64,000 nt of DNA, taken from the NCBI GenBank assembly GCA_037013495.1, contig CM072810.1:73330449-73394448 (forward strand). Direction: 5' to 3'. The notes below the pieces were generated by a model. That model searched no databases and was not told the DNA's origin. It saw only the letters and a list, made by a program, of their open reading frames with translations. Below, in pieces: positions 40,286 through 53,089 of the stretch. The position numbers were made by a program, and so were the translations under genes. The number at the start of each line of letters is the position of its first letter. Within the stretch, counting starts at the first letter, position 1. Source of the stretch: Hippophae tibetana. Taxonomy: Eukaryota; Streptophyta; Magnoliopsida; Rosales; Elaeagnaceae.

Positions 40286-42183
40286 TGCAATTAATGAAAA
40301 TATTTTTTAACAATCGTTGTGCTTTTCTTCCAAGGGTTCTTGATGGAATGCCTAGATTCAACACATCAAAGGGAGTGATCATTATTTTTTGGTGTCAAAA
40401 GGTGTGGGTTTTAGGAACTTATTGATGTTGTTTTTGTCTTTGGATTTAATTTCGTAGTTCTCTTTTAAATCTCTGTATCTTAGTCTTGATCTTTATTTCT
40501 AAACTCAATCAATCTTTGTTCTTCATAAAATAAATGTAGGAAAAAGAAGATGGGTTCTACTGTTTATAGTATGAAAAAAAGAACATTTGATAAATTAGAG
40601 TTTTAATTTTACACGACTATTACTTTTGACTCGGGTGTCGAAACTTTTAATACAATAAATCAAATCGAAGCTTATAAAGATTCCTATAATCAGAGCAGGG
40701 ATTACTAAGAATATTATCTTTTGAAACCAAATTACACCGTTTACATCACCTACCGAGAGTTTAAAAGTTTCGTCGCACCTATTCCGTTTTTCTTTTGCTT
40801 TCATTTTTTTGAATGCCACCATAAGGGCGATGGAGTTGCTAACCAAGAGTGTGTTTAAAAAAATTGTAAACTTCTCAATATCCAACAATTATTCTCAAGA
40901 TCATACAAATATTCTCATGATCCTTCACAAGGGATAGATTTCGAATATCAAATGGAAGGATTAAGGTTGGAAGCAATTATTTTTGTTTTATTTAATTTTG
41001 GGCCTCTTATGTTTTGCGATTTTCTTTCTACTGAATTGTGGAATTTAATTTGTCTTATTTATAATAAGTTTTTTTATGCCTTAATTATTTACGGATTGAT
41101 TAAGCACATTTCACAACTAAATATCTCCACTAAGGCCACATTTCGTCTAGGGTTTTGTTTCTTATATAAGAAAACAACAACCTTTTGTTGGAAGAAGAAC
41201 TAGTGCAATTAATGAAAATATTTTTTAACAATCGTTGTGCTTTTCTTCCAAGGGTTCTTGATGGAATACCTGGATTCGACACGTCAAAGGGAGTGATCAT
41301 TATTTTTTGGTGTCAAAAGGTTGGGGTTTTAGGAACTTATTGATGTTGTTTTTGTCTTTGGATTTAATTTCGTAGTTCTTTTTTAAATCTCTGTATCTTA
41401 GTCTTGATCTTTATTTCTAAACTCAATCAATCTTTGTTCTTCATAAAAAAAATTGTAACGAAAAGAAGATGGTTTCTACTATTTACAGTATTAAAAAAAG
41501 AACAATTGATAAATTAGAGTTTTAATTTTACATGGCCATTACTTTTGACTCGGGTGTCGAAACTTGCAATATAATAAATCAAATCGAAGCTTATAAAGAT
41601 TCCAATAATCAGAGTAGGGATTACTAAGAATATTAACTTTTGAAACCAAATTACACCGTTTACATCACCTACCGAGAGTTTAAAAGTTTCGTCGCACCTA
41701 TTCCGTTTTTCTTTTGCTTTCATTTTTTTGAATGCCAGCATAAGGGCGATGGAGTTACTAACCAAGAGTGTGTTTAAAAAAATTGTAAACTTCTCAATAT
41801 CCAACAATTATTCTCAAGATCAATCAAATATTCTCATGATCATTCACAAGGGATAGATTTCGAATATCAAATGGAAGGATTAATGTTGGAAGCAATTATT
41901 TTTGTTTTATTTAATTATGGGCCTCTTATGTTTTGCGATTTGCTTTCCACTGAATTGTGGAATTTAATTTGTCTTATTTATAATAAGTTTTTTTATGCCT
42001 TAATTATTTACGGATTGATTAAGCACATTTCACAACTAAATATCTCCACTAAGGCTACATTTCGTCTAGGGTTTTGTTTCTTATATAAGAAAACAACAAC
42101 CTTTTGTTGGAAGAAGAACTAGTGCAATTAATGAAAATATTTTTTAACAATCGTTGTGCTTTTCTGCCAAGGGTTCTTGATGG

Positions 42184-45100
42184 AATTCCTAGATTCGACA
42201 CATCAAAGGGAGTGATCATTATTTTTTGGTGTCAAAAGGTTGGGGTTTTAGGAACTTATTGATGTTGTTTTTGCCTTTGGATTTAATTTCGTAGTTCTTT
42301 TTTAAATCTCTGTATCTTAGTCTTGATCTTTATTTCTAAACTCAATCAATCTTTGTTCTTCATAAAAAAAATTAGGAAAAAGAAGATCGGTTCAACGGTT
42401 TACAGTATGAAAAAAAGAACATTTGATATATTAGAGTTTTAATTTTACACGACTGTTACTTTTGACTCGGGTGTGGAAACTTGTAATATATTAAAGCAAA
42501 TTGAAGCTTATAAAGATTCCTATAATCAGAGCATGGATTCCTAAGAATATTATCTTTTAAAACCAAATTACACCGTTTACATCACCTACCGAGAGTTTAA
42601 AAGTTTCGTCGCACCTATTCCGTTTTTCTTTTGCTTTCATTTTTTTGAATGCCACCATAAGGGCGATGGAGTTACTAACCAAGAGTGTGTTGAAAATAAT
42701 TCTAAAGTTCTCCATATCCAACAATTATTCTCAAGATCATACAAATATTCTCATGAGCCTTCACAAGGGAAAGATTTGGAATATCAAATGGAAGGATTAA
42801 TGTTGGAAGCAATTATTTTTGTTTTATTTAATTATGGGCCTCTTATGTTTTGCGATTTTGTTTCTACTGAATTGTGGAATTTAATTTGTCTTATTTATAA
42901 TAACTATTTTTATGCTTTAATTATTTACGGATTGATTAAGCACATTTCACAACTAAATATCTCCACTAAGGCTACATTTCGTCTAGGGTTTTGTTTCTTA
43001 TATAAGCAAACAACAACCTTTTGTTGGAAGAAAACTAGTGCAATTAATGAAAATATTTTTTAACAATCGTTGTGCTTTTCTTCCAAGGGTTCTTGATGGA
43101 ATGCCTAGATTCGACACATCAAAGGGAGTGATCATTATTTTTTGGTGTCAAAAGGTTGGGGTTTTAGGAACTTATTGATGTTGTTTTTGTCTTTGGATTT
43201 AATTTCGTAGTTCTTTTTTAAATCTCTGTATCTTAGTCTTGATCTTTATTTCTTAGCTCAATCAATCTTTATTCTTCATAAAAAAAATTGTAACGAAAAG
43301 AAGATGGTTTCTACTATTTACAGTATTAAAAAAAGAACAATTGATAAATTAGAGTTTTAATTTTACATGGCCATTACTTTTGACTCGGGTGTCGAAACTT
43401 GCAATATAATAAATCAAATTGAAGCTTATAAAGATTCCTATAATCAGAGCAGGGATTCCTAAGAATATTGTCTTTTGAAACCAAATTACGCCGTTTACAT
43501 CACCAACCGAGAGTTTAAATGTTTTGTCGCACCTATTCCGTTTTTCTTTTGCTTTCATTTTTTTGAATGCCACCATAAGGGCGATGGAGTTACTAACCAA
43601 GAGTGTGTTTAAAAAAATTCTAAAGTTCTCCTTATCCAACAATTATTCTCAAGATCATACAAATATTCTCATGATCCTTCACAAGGGATAGATTTCGAAT
43701 ATCAAATGGAAGGATTAATGTTGGAAGCAATTAATTTTTTTTATTTAATTATGGGCCTCTTATGTTTTGTGATTTTGTTTCTACTGAGATTTGGAATTTA
43801 ATTTTTCTTATTTAGAATAAGTATTTTTATGCCTTAATTATTTACGGATTGATTAAGCACATTTTAACAACTAAATATCTCCACTAAGGCAACATTGCGT
43901 CAAGGGTGTTTTTTTCTAATATAAGAAAACAACAACCTTTTGTTGGAGGAAAACTAGTACAATTAATGAAAATAGTTTTTAACAATCGTTGTACTTTTCT
44001 TCCAAGGGTTCTTGATGGAATACCTGGATTCGACACATCAAAGGGCGTGATCTTTATTTTTTGGTGTCAAAAGGTTGGGGTTTTTGGGACTTATTGATGT
44101 TGTTTTCGTCTGTGGATTTAACTTCATATTTCTTTTTTAAATCTCCGTCTCTTAGGCTTGATCTTTATTTCTTAGCTCAATCAATCTTTATTCTTCATAA
44201 AAAAAATTGTAACGAAAAGAAGATGGTTTCTACTATTTACAGTATTAAAAAAAGATCAATTGATAAATTAGAGTTTTAATTTTACATGGCCATTACTTTT
44301 GACTCGGGTGTCGAAACTTGCAATATAATAAATCAAATTGAAGCTTATAAATATTCCTATAATCAGAGCAGGGATTCCTAAGAATATTGTCTTTTGAAAC
44401 CAAATTACGCCGTTTACATCACAAACCGAGAGTTTAAATGTTTCGTCGCACCTATTCCGTTTTTCTTTTGCTTTCATTTTTTTGAATGCCACCATAAGGG
44501 CGATGGAGTTACTAACCCAGAGTGTGTTTAAAAAAATTCTAAAGTTCTCCTTATCCAACAATTATTCTCAAGATCATACAAATATTCTCATGACCTTCAC
44601 AAGGGAGAGTTTTCGAATATCAAATGGAAGGATTAATGTTGGAATTAATTATTTTTGTTTTATATAATTATGGGCCTCTTATGTTTTGCGATTTTCTTTC
44701 TACTGAATTGTGGAATTTAATTTGTCTTATTTATAATAACTATTTTTATGCTTTAATTATTTACGGATTGATTAAGCGCATTTCACAACTAAATATCTCC
44801 ACTAAGGTTGCATTACGTCTAGGGTTTTGTTTGTTATATAAGAAAACAACAACCTTTTGTTGGAAGAAGAACTAGTGCATTTAATGAAAATATTTTTTAA
44901 CAATCGTTGTGCTTTTCTTCCAAGGGTTCTTGATGGAATGCCTAGATTCGACACATCAAAGGGAGTGATCATTATTTTTTGGTGTCAAAAGGTTGGGGTT
45001 TTAGGGACTTATTGATGTTGTTTTCATCTGTGGATTTAATTTCGTAGTTCTTTTTTAAATCTCTGTATCTTAGTCTTGATCTTTATTTCTAAGCTCAATC

Positions 45101-47684
45101 AATCTTTGTTCTTCATAAAAAAAATGTAGGAAAAAGAAGATCGGTTCAACGGTTTACAGTATGAAAAAAAGAACATTTGATATATTAGAGTTTTAATTTT
45201 ACACGACTGTTACTTTTGACTCGGGTGTGGAAACTTGTAATATATGAAAGCAAATTGAAGCTTATAAAGATTCCTATAATCAGAGCATGGATTCCTAAGA
45301 ATATTATCTTTTAAAACCAAATTACACCGTTTACATCACCTACCGAGAGTTTAAAAGTTTCGTCGCACCTATTCCGTTTTTCTTTTGCTTTCATTTTTTT
45401 GAATGCCACCATAAGGGCGATGGAGTTACTAACCAAGAGTGTGTTGAAAATAATTCTAAAGTTCTCCATATCCAATAATTATTCTCAAGATCATACAAAT
45501 ATTCTCATGAGCCTTCACAAGGGAAAGATTTGGAATATCAAATGGAAGGATTAATGTTGGAAGCAATTATTTTTGTTTTATTTAATTATGGGCCTCTTAT
45601 GTTTTGCAATTTTGTTTCTACTGAATTGTGGAATTTAAGTTGTCTTATTTATAATAACTATTTTTATGCTTTAATTATTTATAGATTGATTAAGCACATT
45701 TAACAACTAAATATCTCCACTAAGGCTACATTTCGTCTAGGGTTTTGTTTCTTATATAAGAAAACAACAACCTTTTGTTGGAAGAAGAACTAGTGCAATT
45801 AATGAAAATATTTTTTAACAATCGTTGTGCTTTTCTTCCAAGGGTTCTTGATGGAATACCTAGATTCGACACATCAAAGGGAGTGATCATTATTTTTTGG
45901 TGTCAAAAGGTTGGGGTTTTAGGAACTTATTGATGTTATTTTTGTCTTTGGATTTAATTTCGTAGTTCTTTTTTAAATCTCTGTATCTTAGTCTTGATCT
46001 TTATTTCTAAACTCAATCAATCTTTGTTCTTCATAAAAAAAAATGTAGGAAAAAGAAGATGGGTTCTACTGTTTATAGTATGAAAAAAAGATCATTTGAT
46101 AAATTAGAGTTTTAATTTTACACGACTATTACTTTTGACTCGGGTGTCAAAACTTTTGATACAATAAATCAAATCGAAGCTTATAAGATTCCTATAATCA
46201 GAGTATAAATTCCTAAGAATATTATCTTTTGAAACCAAATTACACCGTTTACATCACCTACAGAGAGTTTAAAATTTTTGTCGCACCTATTCTTTCTTTT
46301 TCATTTTTTTGAATGCCACCATAAGGGCGATGGAGTTACTAACCAAGAGTATGTTTAAAAAAATTTTAAAGTTCTCAATATCCAACAATTATTCTCAAGA
46401 TCATACAAATATTCTCATGATCCTTCACAAGGGATAGATTTCGAATATCAAATGGAAGGATTAATGTTGGAAGCAATTAATTTTTTTTATTTAATTATGG
46501 GCCTCTTATGTTTTGTGATTTTGTTTCTACTGAATTTTGGAATTTAATTTTTCTTATTTAGAATAAGTATTTTTATGCCTTAATTATTTACGGATTGATT
46601 AAGCACATTTTTACAACTAAATATCTCCACTAAGGCTACATTGCGTCAAGGGTTTTTTTTTCTTATATAAGAAAACAACAACCTTTTGTTGGAGGAAGAA
46701 CTAGTACAATTAATGAAAATATTTTTTAACAATCGTTGTACTTTTCTTCCAAGGGTTCTTGATGGAATACCTGGATTAGACACATCAAAGGGAGTGATCA
46801 TTATTTCTTGGTGTCAAAATATTGGGGTTTTTAGGACTTATTGATGTTGTTTTCGTCTGTGGATTTAACTTCTTAGTTCTTCTTTAAATTTCCGTCTCTT
46901 AGGCTTGATCTTTATTTCTTAGCTCAATCAATCTTTATTCTTCATAAAAAAAATTGTAACGAAAAGAAGATGGTTTCTACTATTTACAGTATTAAAAAAA
47001 GAACAATTGATAAATTAGAGTTTTAATTTTACATGGCCATTACTTTTGACTCGGGTGTCGAAACTTGCAATATAATAAATCAAATCGAAGCTTATAAAGA
47101 TTCCTATAATCAGAGGAGGGATTACTAAGAATATTATCTTTTGAAACCAAATTACACCGTTTACATCACCTACCGAGACTTTTAAAGTTTCGTCGCACCT
47201 ATTCCGTGTTTCTTTTGCTTTCATTTTTTTGAATGCCACCATAAGGGCGATGGAGTTACTAACCAAGAGTGTGTTTAAAAAAATTGTAAACTTCTCAATA
47301 TCCAACAATTATTCTCAAGATCAAAAAAATATTCTCATGATCCTTCACAAGGGATAGATTTCGAATATCAAATGGAAGGATTAATGTTGGAAGCAATTAT
47401 TTTTGTTTTATTTAATTATGGGCCTCTTATGTTTTGCGATTTTCTTTCTACTGAATTGTAGAATTTAATTTGTCTTATTTATAATAAGTTTTTTTATGCC
47501 TTAATTATTTACGGATTGATTAAGCACATTTCACAACTAAATATCTTCACTATGGCTACATTTCGTCTAGGGTTTTGTTTCTTATATAAGAAAACAACAA
47601 CCTTTTGTTGGAAGAAGAACTAGTGCAATTAATGAAAATATTTTTTAACAATCGTTGTGCTTTTCTTCCAAGGGTTCTTGATGG
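42184..47684 (+). repeat. Irregular satellite block, monomers 47-52
   Basis: Monomers start at 42184, 43100, 44019, 44937, 45855 and 46766 (916, 919, 918, 918, 911, 919 bp). Two local duplications are visible. Class D-like sequence near 42385 recurs near 45138, three units later. The inner parts of monomers 48 and 49 share ATTACGCCGTTTACATCAC, AACCGAGAGTTTAAATG and TCTCCTTATCC at a 919-bp offset. Monomer 47 starts as class A and switches to D at the A tract. Monomer 51 is class C and monomer 52 class B. Confidence 0.8.
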
Positions 47685-50600
47685 AATACCTAGATTCGAC
47701 ACATCAAAGGGAGTGATCATTATTTTTTGGTGTCAAAAGGTTGGGGTTTTAGGAACTTATTGATGTTGTTTTTGTCTTTGGATTTAATTTCGTAGTTCTT
47801 TTTTAAATCTCTGTATCTTAGTCTTGATCTTTATTTCTAAACTCAATCAATCTTTGTTCTTCATAAAAAAAATGTAGGAAAAAGAAGATGGGTTCTACTA
47901 TTTATAGTATGAAAAAAAGAACATTTGATAAATTAGAGTTTTAATTTTACACGACTATTACTTTTCACTCGGGTGTCGAAACTTTTAATACAATAAATCA
48001 AATCGAAGCTTATAAAGATTCCTATAATCAGATAATGGATTCCTAAGAATATTATCTTTTGAAACCAAATTACACCGTTTACATCACCTACCGAGAGGTT
48101 AAAATTTTTGTCGCACCTATTCTTTTTTTTTCATTTTTTTGAATGCCACCATAAGGGCGATGGAGTTACTAACCAAGAGTGTGTTTAAAAAAATTGTAAA
48201 CTTCTCAATACCCAACAATTATTCTCAATATCATAGAAATATTCTCATGATCCTTCACAAGGGATAGATTTCGAATATCAAATGGAATGATTAATGTTGG
48301 AAGCAATTATTTTTGTTTTATTTAATTATGGGCCTCTTATGTTTTGCGATTTTGTTTCTACTGAATTTTGGAATTTAATTTTTCTTATTTATAATAAGTT
48401 TTTTTATGCCTTAATTATTTACGGATTGATTAAGCACATTTCACAACTAAATATCTCCACTAAGGCTACATTTCGTCTAGGGTTTTGTTTCTTATATAAG
48501 AAAACAACCTTTTGTTGGAAGAAGAACTAGTGCAATTAATGAAAATATTTTTTAACAATCGTTGTGCTTTTCTTCCAAGGGTTCTTGATGGAATACCTAG
48601 ATTCGACACATCAAAGGGAGTGATCATTATTTTTTGGTGTCAAAAGGTTGGGGTTTTAGGAACTTATTGATGTTGTTTTTGTCTTTGGATTTAATTTCGT
48701 AGTTCTTTTTTAAATCTCTGTATCTTAGTCTTGATCATTATTTCTAAACTCAATCAATCTTTGTTCTTCATAAAAAAAATGTAGGAAAAAGAAGATGGGT
48801 TCTACTGTTTATAGTATGAAAAAAAGAACATTTGATAAATTAGAGTTTTAATTTTACACGACTATTACTTTTGACTCGGGTGTCGAAACTTTTAATACAA
48901 TAAATCAAATCAAAGCTTATAAAGATTCCTATAATCAGAGAACGGATTCCTAAGAATATTATCTTTTGAAACCAAATTACACCGTTTACATCACCTACAG
49001 AGAGTTTAAAATTTTTGTCGCACCTATTCTTTTTTTTTTCATTTTTTTGAATGCCACCATAAGGGCGATGGAGTTACTAACCAAGAGTGTGTTTTAAAAA
49101 ATTCTAAAGTTCTCAATATCCAACAATTATTCTCAAGATCATACAAATATTCTCATGATCCTTCACAAGGGATAGATTTCGAATATCAAATGGAAGGATT
49201 AATGTTGGAAGCAATTATTATTTTTTATTTAATTATGGGCCTCTTATGTTTTGCGATTTTGTTTCTACTGAATTTTGGAATTTAATTTTTCTTATTTATA
49301 ATAAATTTTTTTATGCCTTAATTATTTACGGATTGATTAAGCACATTTCACAACTAAATATCTCCACTAAGGCTACATTTCGTCTAGGGTTTTGTTTCTT
49401 ATATAAGAAAACAACAACCTTTTGTTGGAAGAAGAACTAGTGCAATTAATGAAAATATTTTTTAACAATCGTTGTGCTTTTCTTCCAAGGGTTCTTGATG
49501 GAATACCTAGATTCGACACATCAAAGGGAGTGATCATTATTTTTTGGTGTCAAAAGGTTGGGGTTTTAGGAACTTATTGATGTTGTTTTTGTCTTTGGAT
49601 TTAATTTCGTAGTTCTTTTTTAAATCTCTGTATCTTAGTCTTGATCTTTATTTCTAAACTCAATCAATCTTTGTTCTTCATAAAAAAAATGTAGGAAAAA
49701 GAAGATGGGTTCTACTATTTATAGTATGAAAAAAAGAACATTTGATAAATTAGAGTTTTAATTTTACACGACTATTACTTTTCACTCGGGTGTCGAAACT
49801 TTTAATACAATAAATCAAATCGAAGCTTATAAAGATTCCTATAATCAGATAATGGATTCCTAAGAATATTATCTTTTGAAACCAAATTACACCGTTTACA
49901 TCACCTACCGAGAGGTTAAAATTTTTGTCGCACCTATTCTTTTTTTTTCATTTTTTTGAATGCCACCATAAGGGCGATGGAGTTACTAACCAAGAGTGTG
50001 TTTAAAAAAATTGTAAACTTCTCAATACCCAACAATTATTCTCAATATCATAGAAATATTCTCATGATCCTTCACAAGGGATAGATTTCGAATATCAAAT
50101 GGAAGGATTAATGTTGGAAGCAATTATTTTTGTTTTATTTAATTATGGGCCTCTTATGTTTTGCGATTTTGTTTCTACTGAATTTTGGAATTTAATTTTT
50201 CTTATTTATAATAAGTTTTTTTATGCCTTAATTATTTACGGATTGATTAAGCACATTTCACAACTAAATATCTCCACTAAGGCTACATTTCGTCTAGGGT
50301 TTTGTTTCTTATATAAGAAAACAACAACCTTTTGTTGGAAGAAGAACTAGTGCAATTAATGAAAATATTTTTTAACAATCGTTGTGCTTTTCTTCCAAGG
50401 GTTCTTGATGGAATACCTAGATTCGACACATCAAAGGGAGTGATCATTATTTTTTGGTGTCAAAAGGTTGGGGTTTTAGGAACTTATTGATGTTGTTTTT
50501 GTCTTTTGATTTAATTTCGTAGTTCTTTTTTAAATCTCTGTATCTTAGTCTTGATCATTATTTCTAAACTCAATCAATCTTTGTTCTTCATAAAAAAAAT

Positions 50601-52231
50601 GTAGGAAAAAGAAGATGGGTTCTACTGTTTATAGTATGAAAAAAAGAACATTTGATAAATTAGAGTTTTAATTTTACACGACTATTACTTTTGACTCGGG
50701 TGTCGAAACTTTTAATACAATAAATCAAATCGAAGCTTATAAAGATTCCTATAATCAGAGAATGGATTCCTAAGAATATTATCTTTTGAAACCAAATTAC
50801 ACCGTTTACATCACCTACAGAGAGTTTAAAATTTTTGTCGCACCTATTCTTTTTTTTTTTCATTTTTTTGAATGCCACCATAAGGGCGATGGAGTTACTA
50901 ACCAAGAGTGTGTTTTAAAAAATTCTAAAGTTCTCAATATCCAACAATTATTCTCAAGATCATACAAATATTCTCATGATCCTTCACAAGGGATAGATTT
51001 CGAATATCAAATGGAAGGATTAATGTTGGAAGCAATTATTATTTTTTATTTAATTATGGGCCTCTTATGTTTTGCGATTTTGTTTCTACTGAATTTTGGA
51101 ATTTAATTTTTCTTATTTATAATAAATTTTTTTATGCCTTAATTATTTACGGATTGATTAAGCACATTTCACAACTAAATATCTCCACTAAGGCTACATT
51201 TCGTCTAGGGTTTTGTTTCTTATATAAGAAAACAACAACCTTTTGTTGGAAGAAGAACTAGTGCAATTAATGAAAATATTTTTTAACAATCGTTGTGCTT
51301 TTCTTCCAAGGGTTCTTGATGGAATACCTAGATTCGACACATCAAAGGGAGTGATCATTATTTTTTGGTGTCAAAAGGTTGGGGTTTTAGGAACTTATTG
51401 ATGTTGTTTTTGTCTTTGGATTTAATTTCGTAGTTCTTTTTTAAATCTCTGTATCTTAGTCTTGATCATTATTTCTAAACTCAATCAATCTTTGTTCTTC
51501 ATAAAAAAAATGTAGGAAAAAGAAGATGGGTTCTACTGTTTATAGTATGAAAAAAAGAACATTTGATAAATTAGAGTTTTAATTTTACACGACTATTACT
51601 TTTGACTCGGGTGTCGAAACTTTTAATACAATAAATCAAATCGAAGCTTATAAAGATTCCTATAATCAGAGAATGGATTCCTAAGAATATTATCTTTTGA
51701 AACCAAATTACACCGTTTACATCACCTACAGAGAGTTTAAAATTTTTGTCGCACCTATTCTTTTTTTTTCATTTTTTTCAATGCCACCATAAGGGCGATG
51801 GAGTTACTAACCAAGAGTGTGTTTTAAAAAATTCTAAAGTTCTCAATATCCAACAATTATTCTCAAGATCATACAAATATTCTCATGATCCTTCACAAGG
51901 GATAGATTTCGAATATCAAATGGAAGGATTAATGTTGGAAGCAATTATTATTTTTTATTTAATTATGGGCCTCTTATGTTTTGCGATTTTGTTTCTACTG
52001 AATTTTGGAATTTAATTTTTCTTATTTATAATAAGTTTTTTTATGCCTTAATTATGTACGGATTGATTAAGCACATTGCACAACTAAATATCTCCACTAA
52101 GGCTACATTGCGTCAAGGGTTTTTTTTCTTATATGAGAAAACAACAACCTTTTGTTGGAGGAAGAACTAGTACAATTAATGAAAATATTTTTTAACAATC
52201 GTTGTACTTTTCTTCCAAGGGTTCTTGATGG
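47685..52231 (+). repeat. Run of short class C monomers, 907-911 bp, with 1.82 kb dimer period
   Basis: Monomers start at 47685, 48592, 49502, 50412 and 51323 (907, 910, 910, 911, 909 bp). All are class C with a T tract about 8-10 bases shorter than in B units. Monomers 53 and 55 share TTTCACTCGGGTG, CAGATAATGG, GAGAGGTTAAAA and CAATACCCAACAATT. Monomers 54 and 56 share TTTTAAAAAATTC and AATAAATTTTTTTATGCC. The dimer offset is 1817-1820 bp. Monomer 53 has also lost one ACA triplet (AAGAAAACAACC at 48500-48511) and reads ATGGAATGATT where others read ATGGAAGGATT. Confidence 0.87.
50099..50350 (+). other. Recurring 83-codon ATG-initiated ORF (exemplar)
   Basis: ATGGAAGGATTAATG opens an 83-codon frame that ends at the TAG in AAGAACTAGTGC. 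The same ORF, with a few replacements, is intact in a large minority of monomers, for example 7950-8201, 12541-12792, 25391-25642, 41871-42122 and 61074-61325. The product is hydrophobic, rich in Phe, Tyr, Ile, Leu and Cys, with two likely membrane segments and a basic C-terminal tail. Beta-type units break it with a TAA or a frameshift in the CACATTTTAACAACT region. Differences between copies are often amino-acid changing. It is the C-terminal third of the longer decayed frame and is probably not a functional gene. Confidence 0.35.
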
Positions 52232-53089
52232 AATACCTGGATTCGACACATCAAAGGGCGTGATCTTTATTTTTTGGTGTCAAAAGGTTGGGGTTTTTGG
52301 GACTTATTGATGTTGTTTTCGTCTGTGGATTTAACTTCATATTTCTTTTTTAAATCTCCGTCTCTTAGGCTTGATCTTTATTTCTTAGCTCAATCAATCT
52401 TTATTCTTCATAAAAAAAATTGTAACGAAAAGAAGATGGTTTCTACTATTTACAGTATTAAAAAAAGAACAATTGATAAATTAGAGTTTTAATTTTACAT
52501 GGCCATTACTTTTGACTCGGGTGTCGAAACTTGCAATATAATAAATCAAATCGAAGCTTATAAAGATTCCTATAATCAGAGAAGGGATTCCTAAGAATAT
52601 TATCTTTTGAAACCAAATTACACCGTTTACATCACCTACCGAGAGTTTAAATGTTTCGTCGCACCTATTCCGTTTTCCTTTTGCTTTCATTTTTTTGAAT
52701 GCCACCATAAGGGCGATGGAGTTACTAACCAAGAGTGTGTTTAAAAAAATTCTAAAGTTCTCCATATCCAACAATTATTCTCAAGATCATACAAATATTC
52801 TCATGAGCCTTCACAAGGGATAGATTTCGAATATCAAATGGAAGGATTAATGTTGGAATTAATTATTTTTGTTTTATTTAATTATGGGCCTCTTATGTTT
52901 TGCCATTTTCTTTCTACTGAATTGTGGAATTTAATTTGTCTTATTTATAATAACTATTTTTATGCTTTAATTATATACAGATTGATTAAGCGCATTTCAC
53001 AACTAAATATTTCCACTAAGGTTGCATTACGTCTAGGGTTTTGTTTGTTATATAAGAAAACAACAACCTTTTGTTGGAAGAAGAACTAG
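52229..53089 (+). pseudogene. Decayed long reading frame within a class B monomer
   Basis: After an in-frame TGA at 52226-52228, this frame runs 287 codons to a TAG at 53087-53089. It contains only three internal stops, all TAA, at 52490-52492, 52592-52594 and 52742-52744. With the GC content of a counted unit, about 22 stops would be expected by chance. The first stop reads TCA at 1176-1178 and 14943-14945. The second reads TAT at 15966-15968. The third reads GAA at 13363-13365, 17034-17036 and 42692-42694. The translation has a charged, Cys/His-containing middle (around ECHHKGDG) and a hydrophobic C-terminal third with one or two membrane-like segments. I do not recognise the family. No real start signal is evident; an ATG in GAAGATGGTTTCTAC at about 52437 is the best candidate. 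It is probably a fossil of coding sequence, not an expressed gene. Confidence 0.5.

Larger units (their letters stand above)
34190..41820 (+). repeat. Four-monomer higher-order repeat, 3670 bp, about 2.1 copies, almost identical
   Basis: Monomers start at 33925, 34844, 35758 and 36677, then 37595, 38514, 39428 and 40347, then 41265. The lengths repeat exactly: 919, 914, 919, 918 in both copies, with 919 for the ninth unit. Similarity at a 3670-bp offset begins near 34190 inside the first monomer and fades near 41820 inside the ninth. I noted only about half a dozen substitutions between the copies, for example C versus T near 39957, TTTATTGTATG versus TTTATAGTATG at 36893 and 40563, and GGGCTATGG at 38076. 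The second unit of each copy carries a private TTATTATTATT tract (35278 and 38948). This is the most recently amplified segment seen. Confidence 0.92.

Noticed and set aside
52274..52492. 72-codon ORF repeated at 44061, 52274, 56844 and 60511 as an independent gene
   Set aside because: It begins at a TTG inside the long decayed frame and is its upstream part, ending at the first common TAA.
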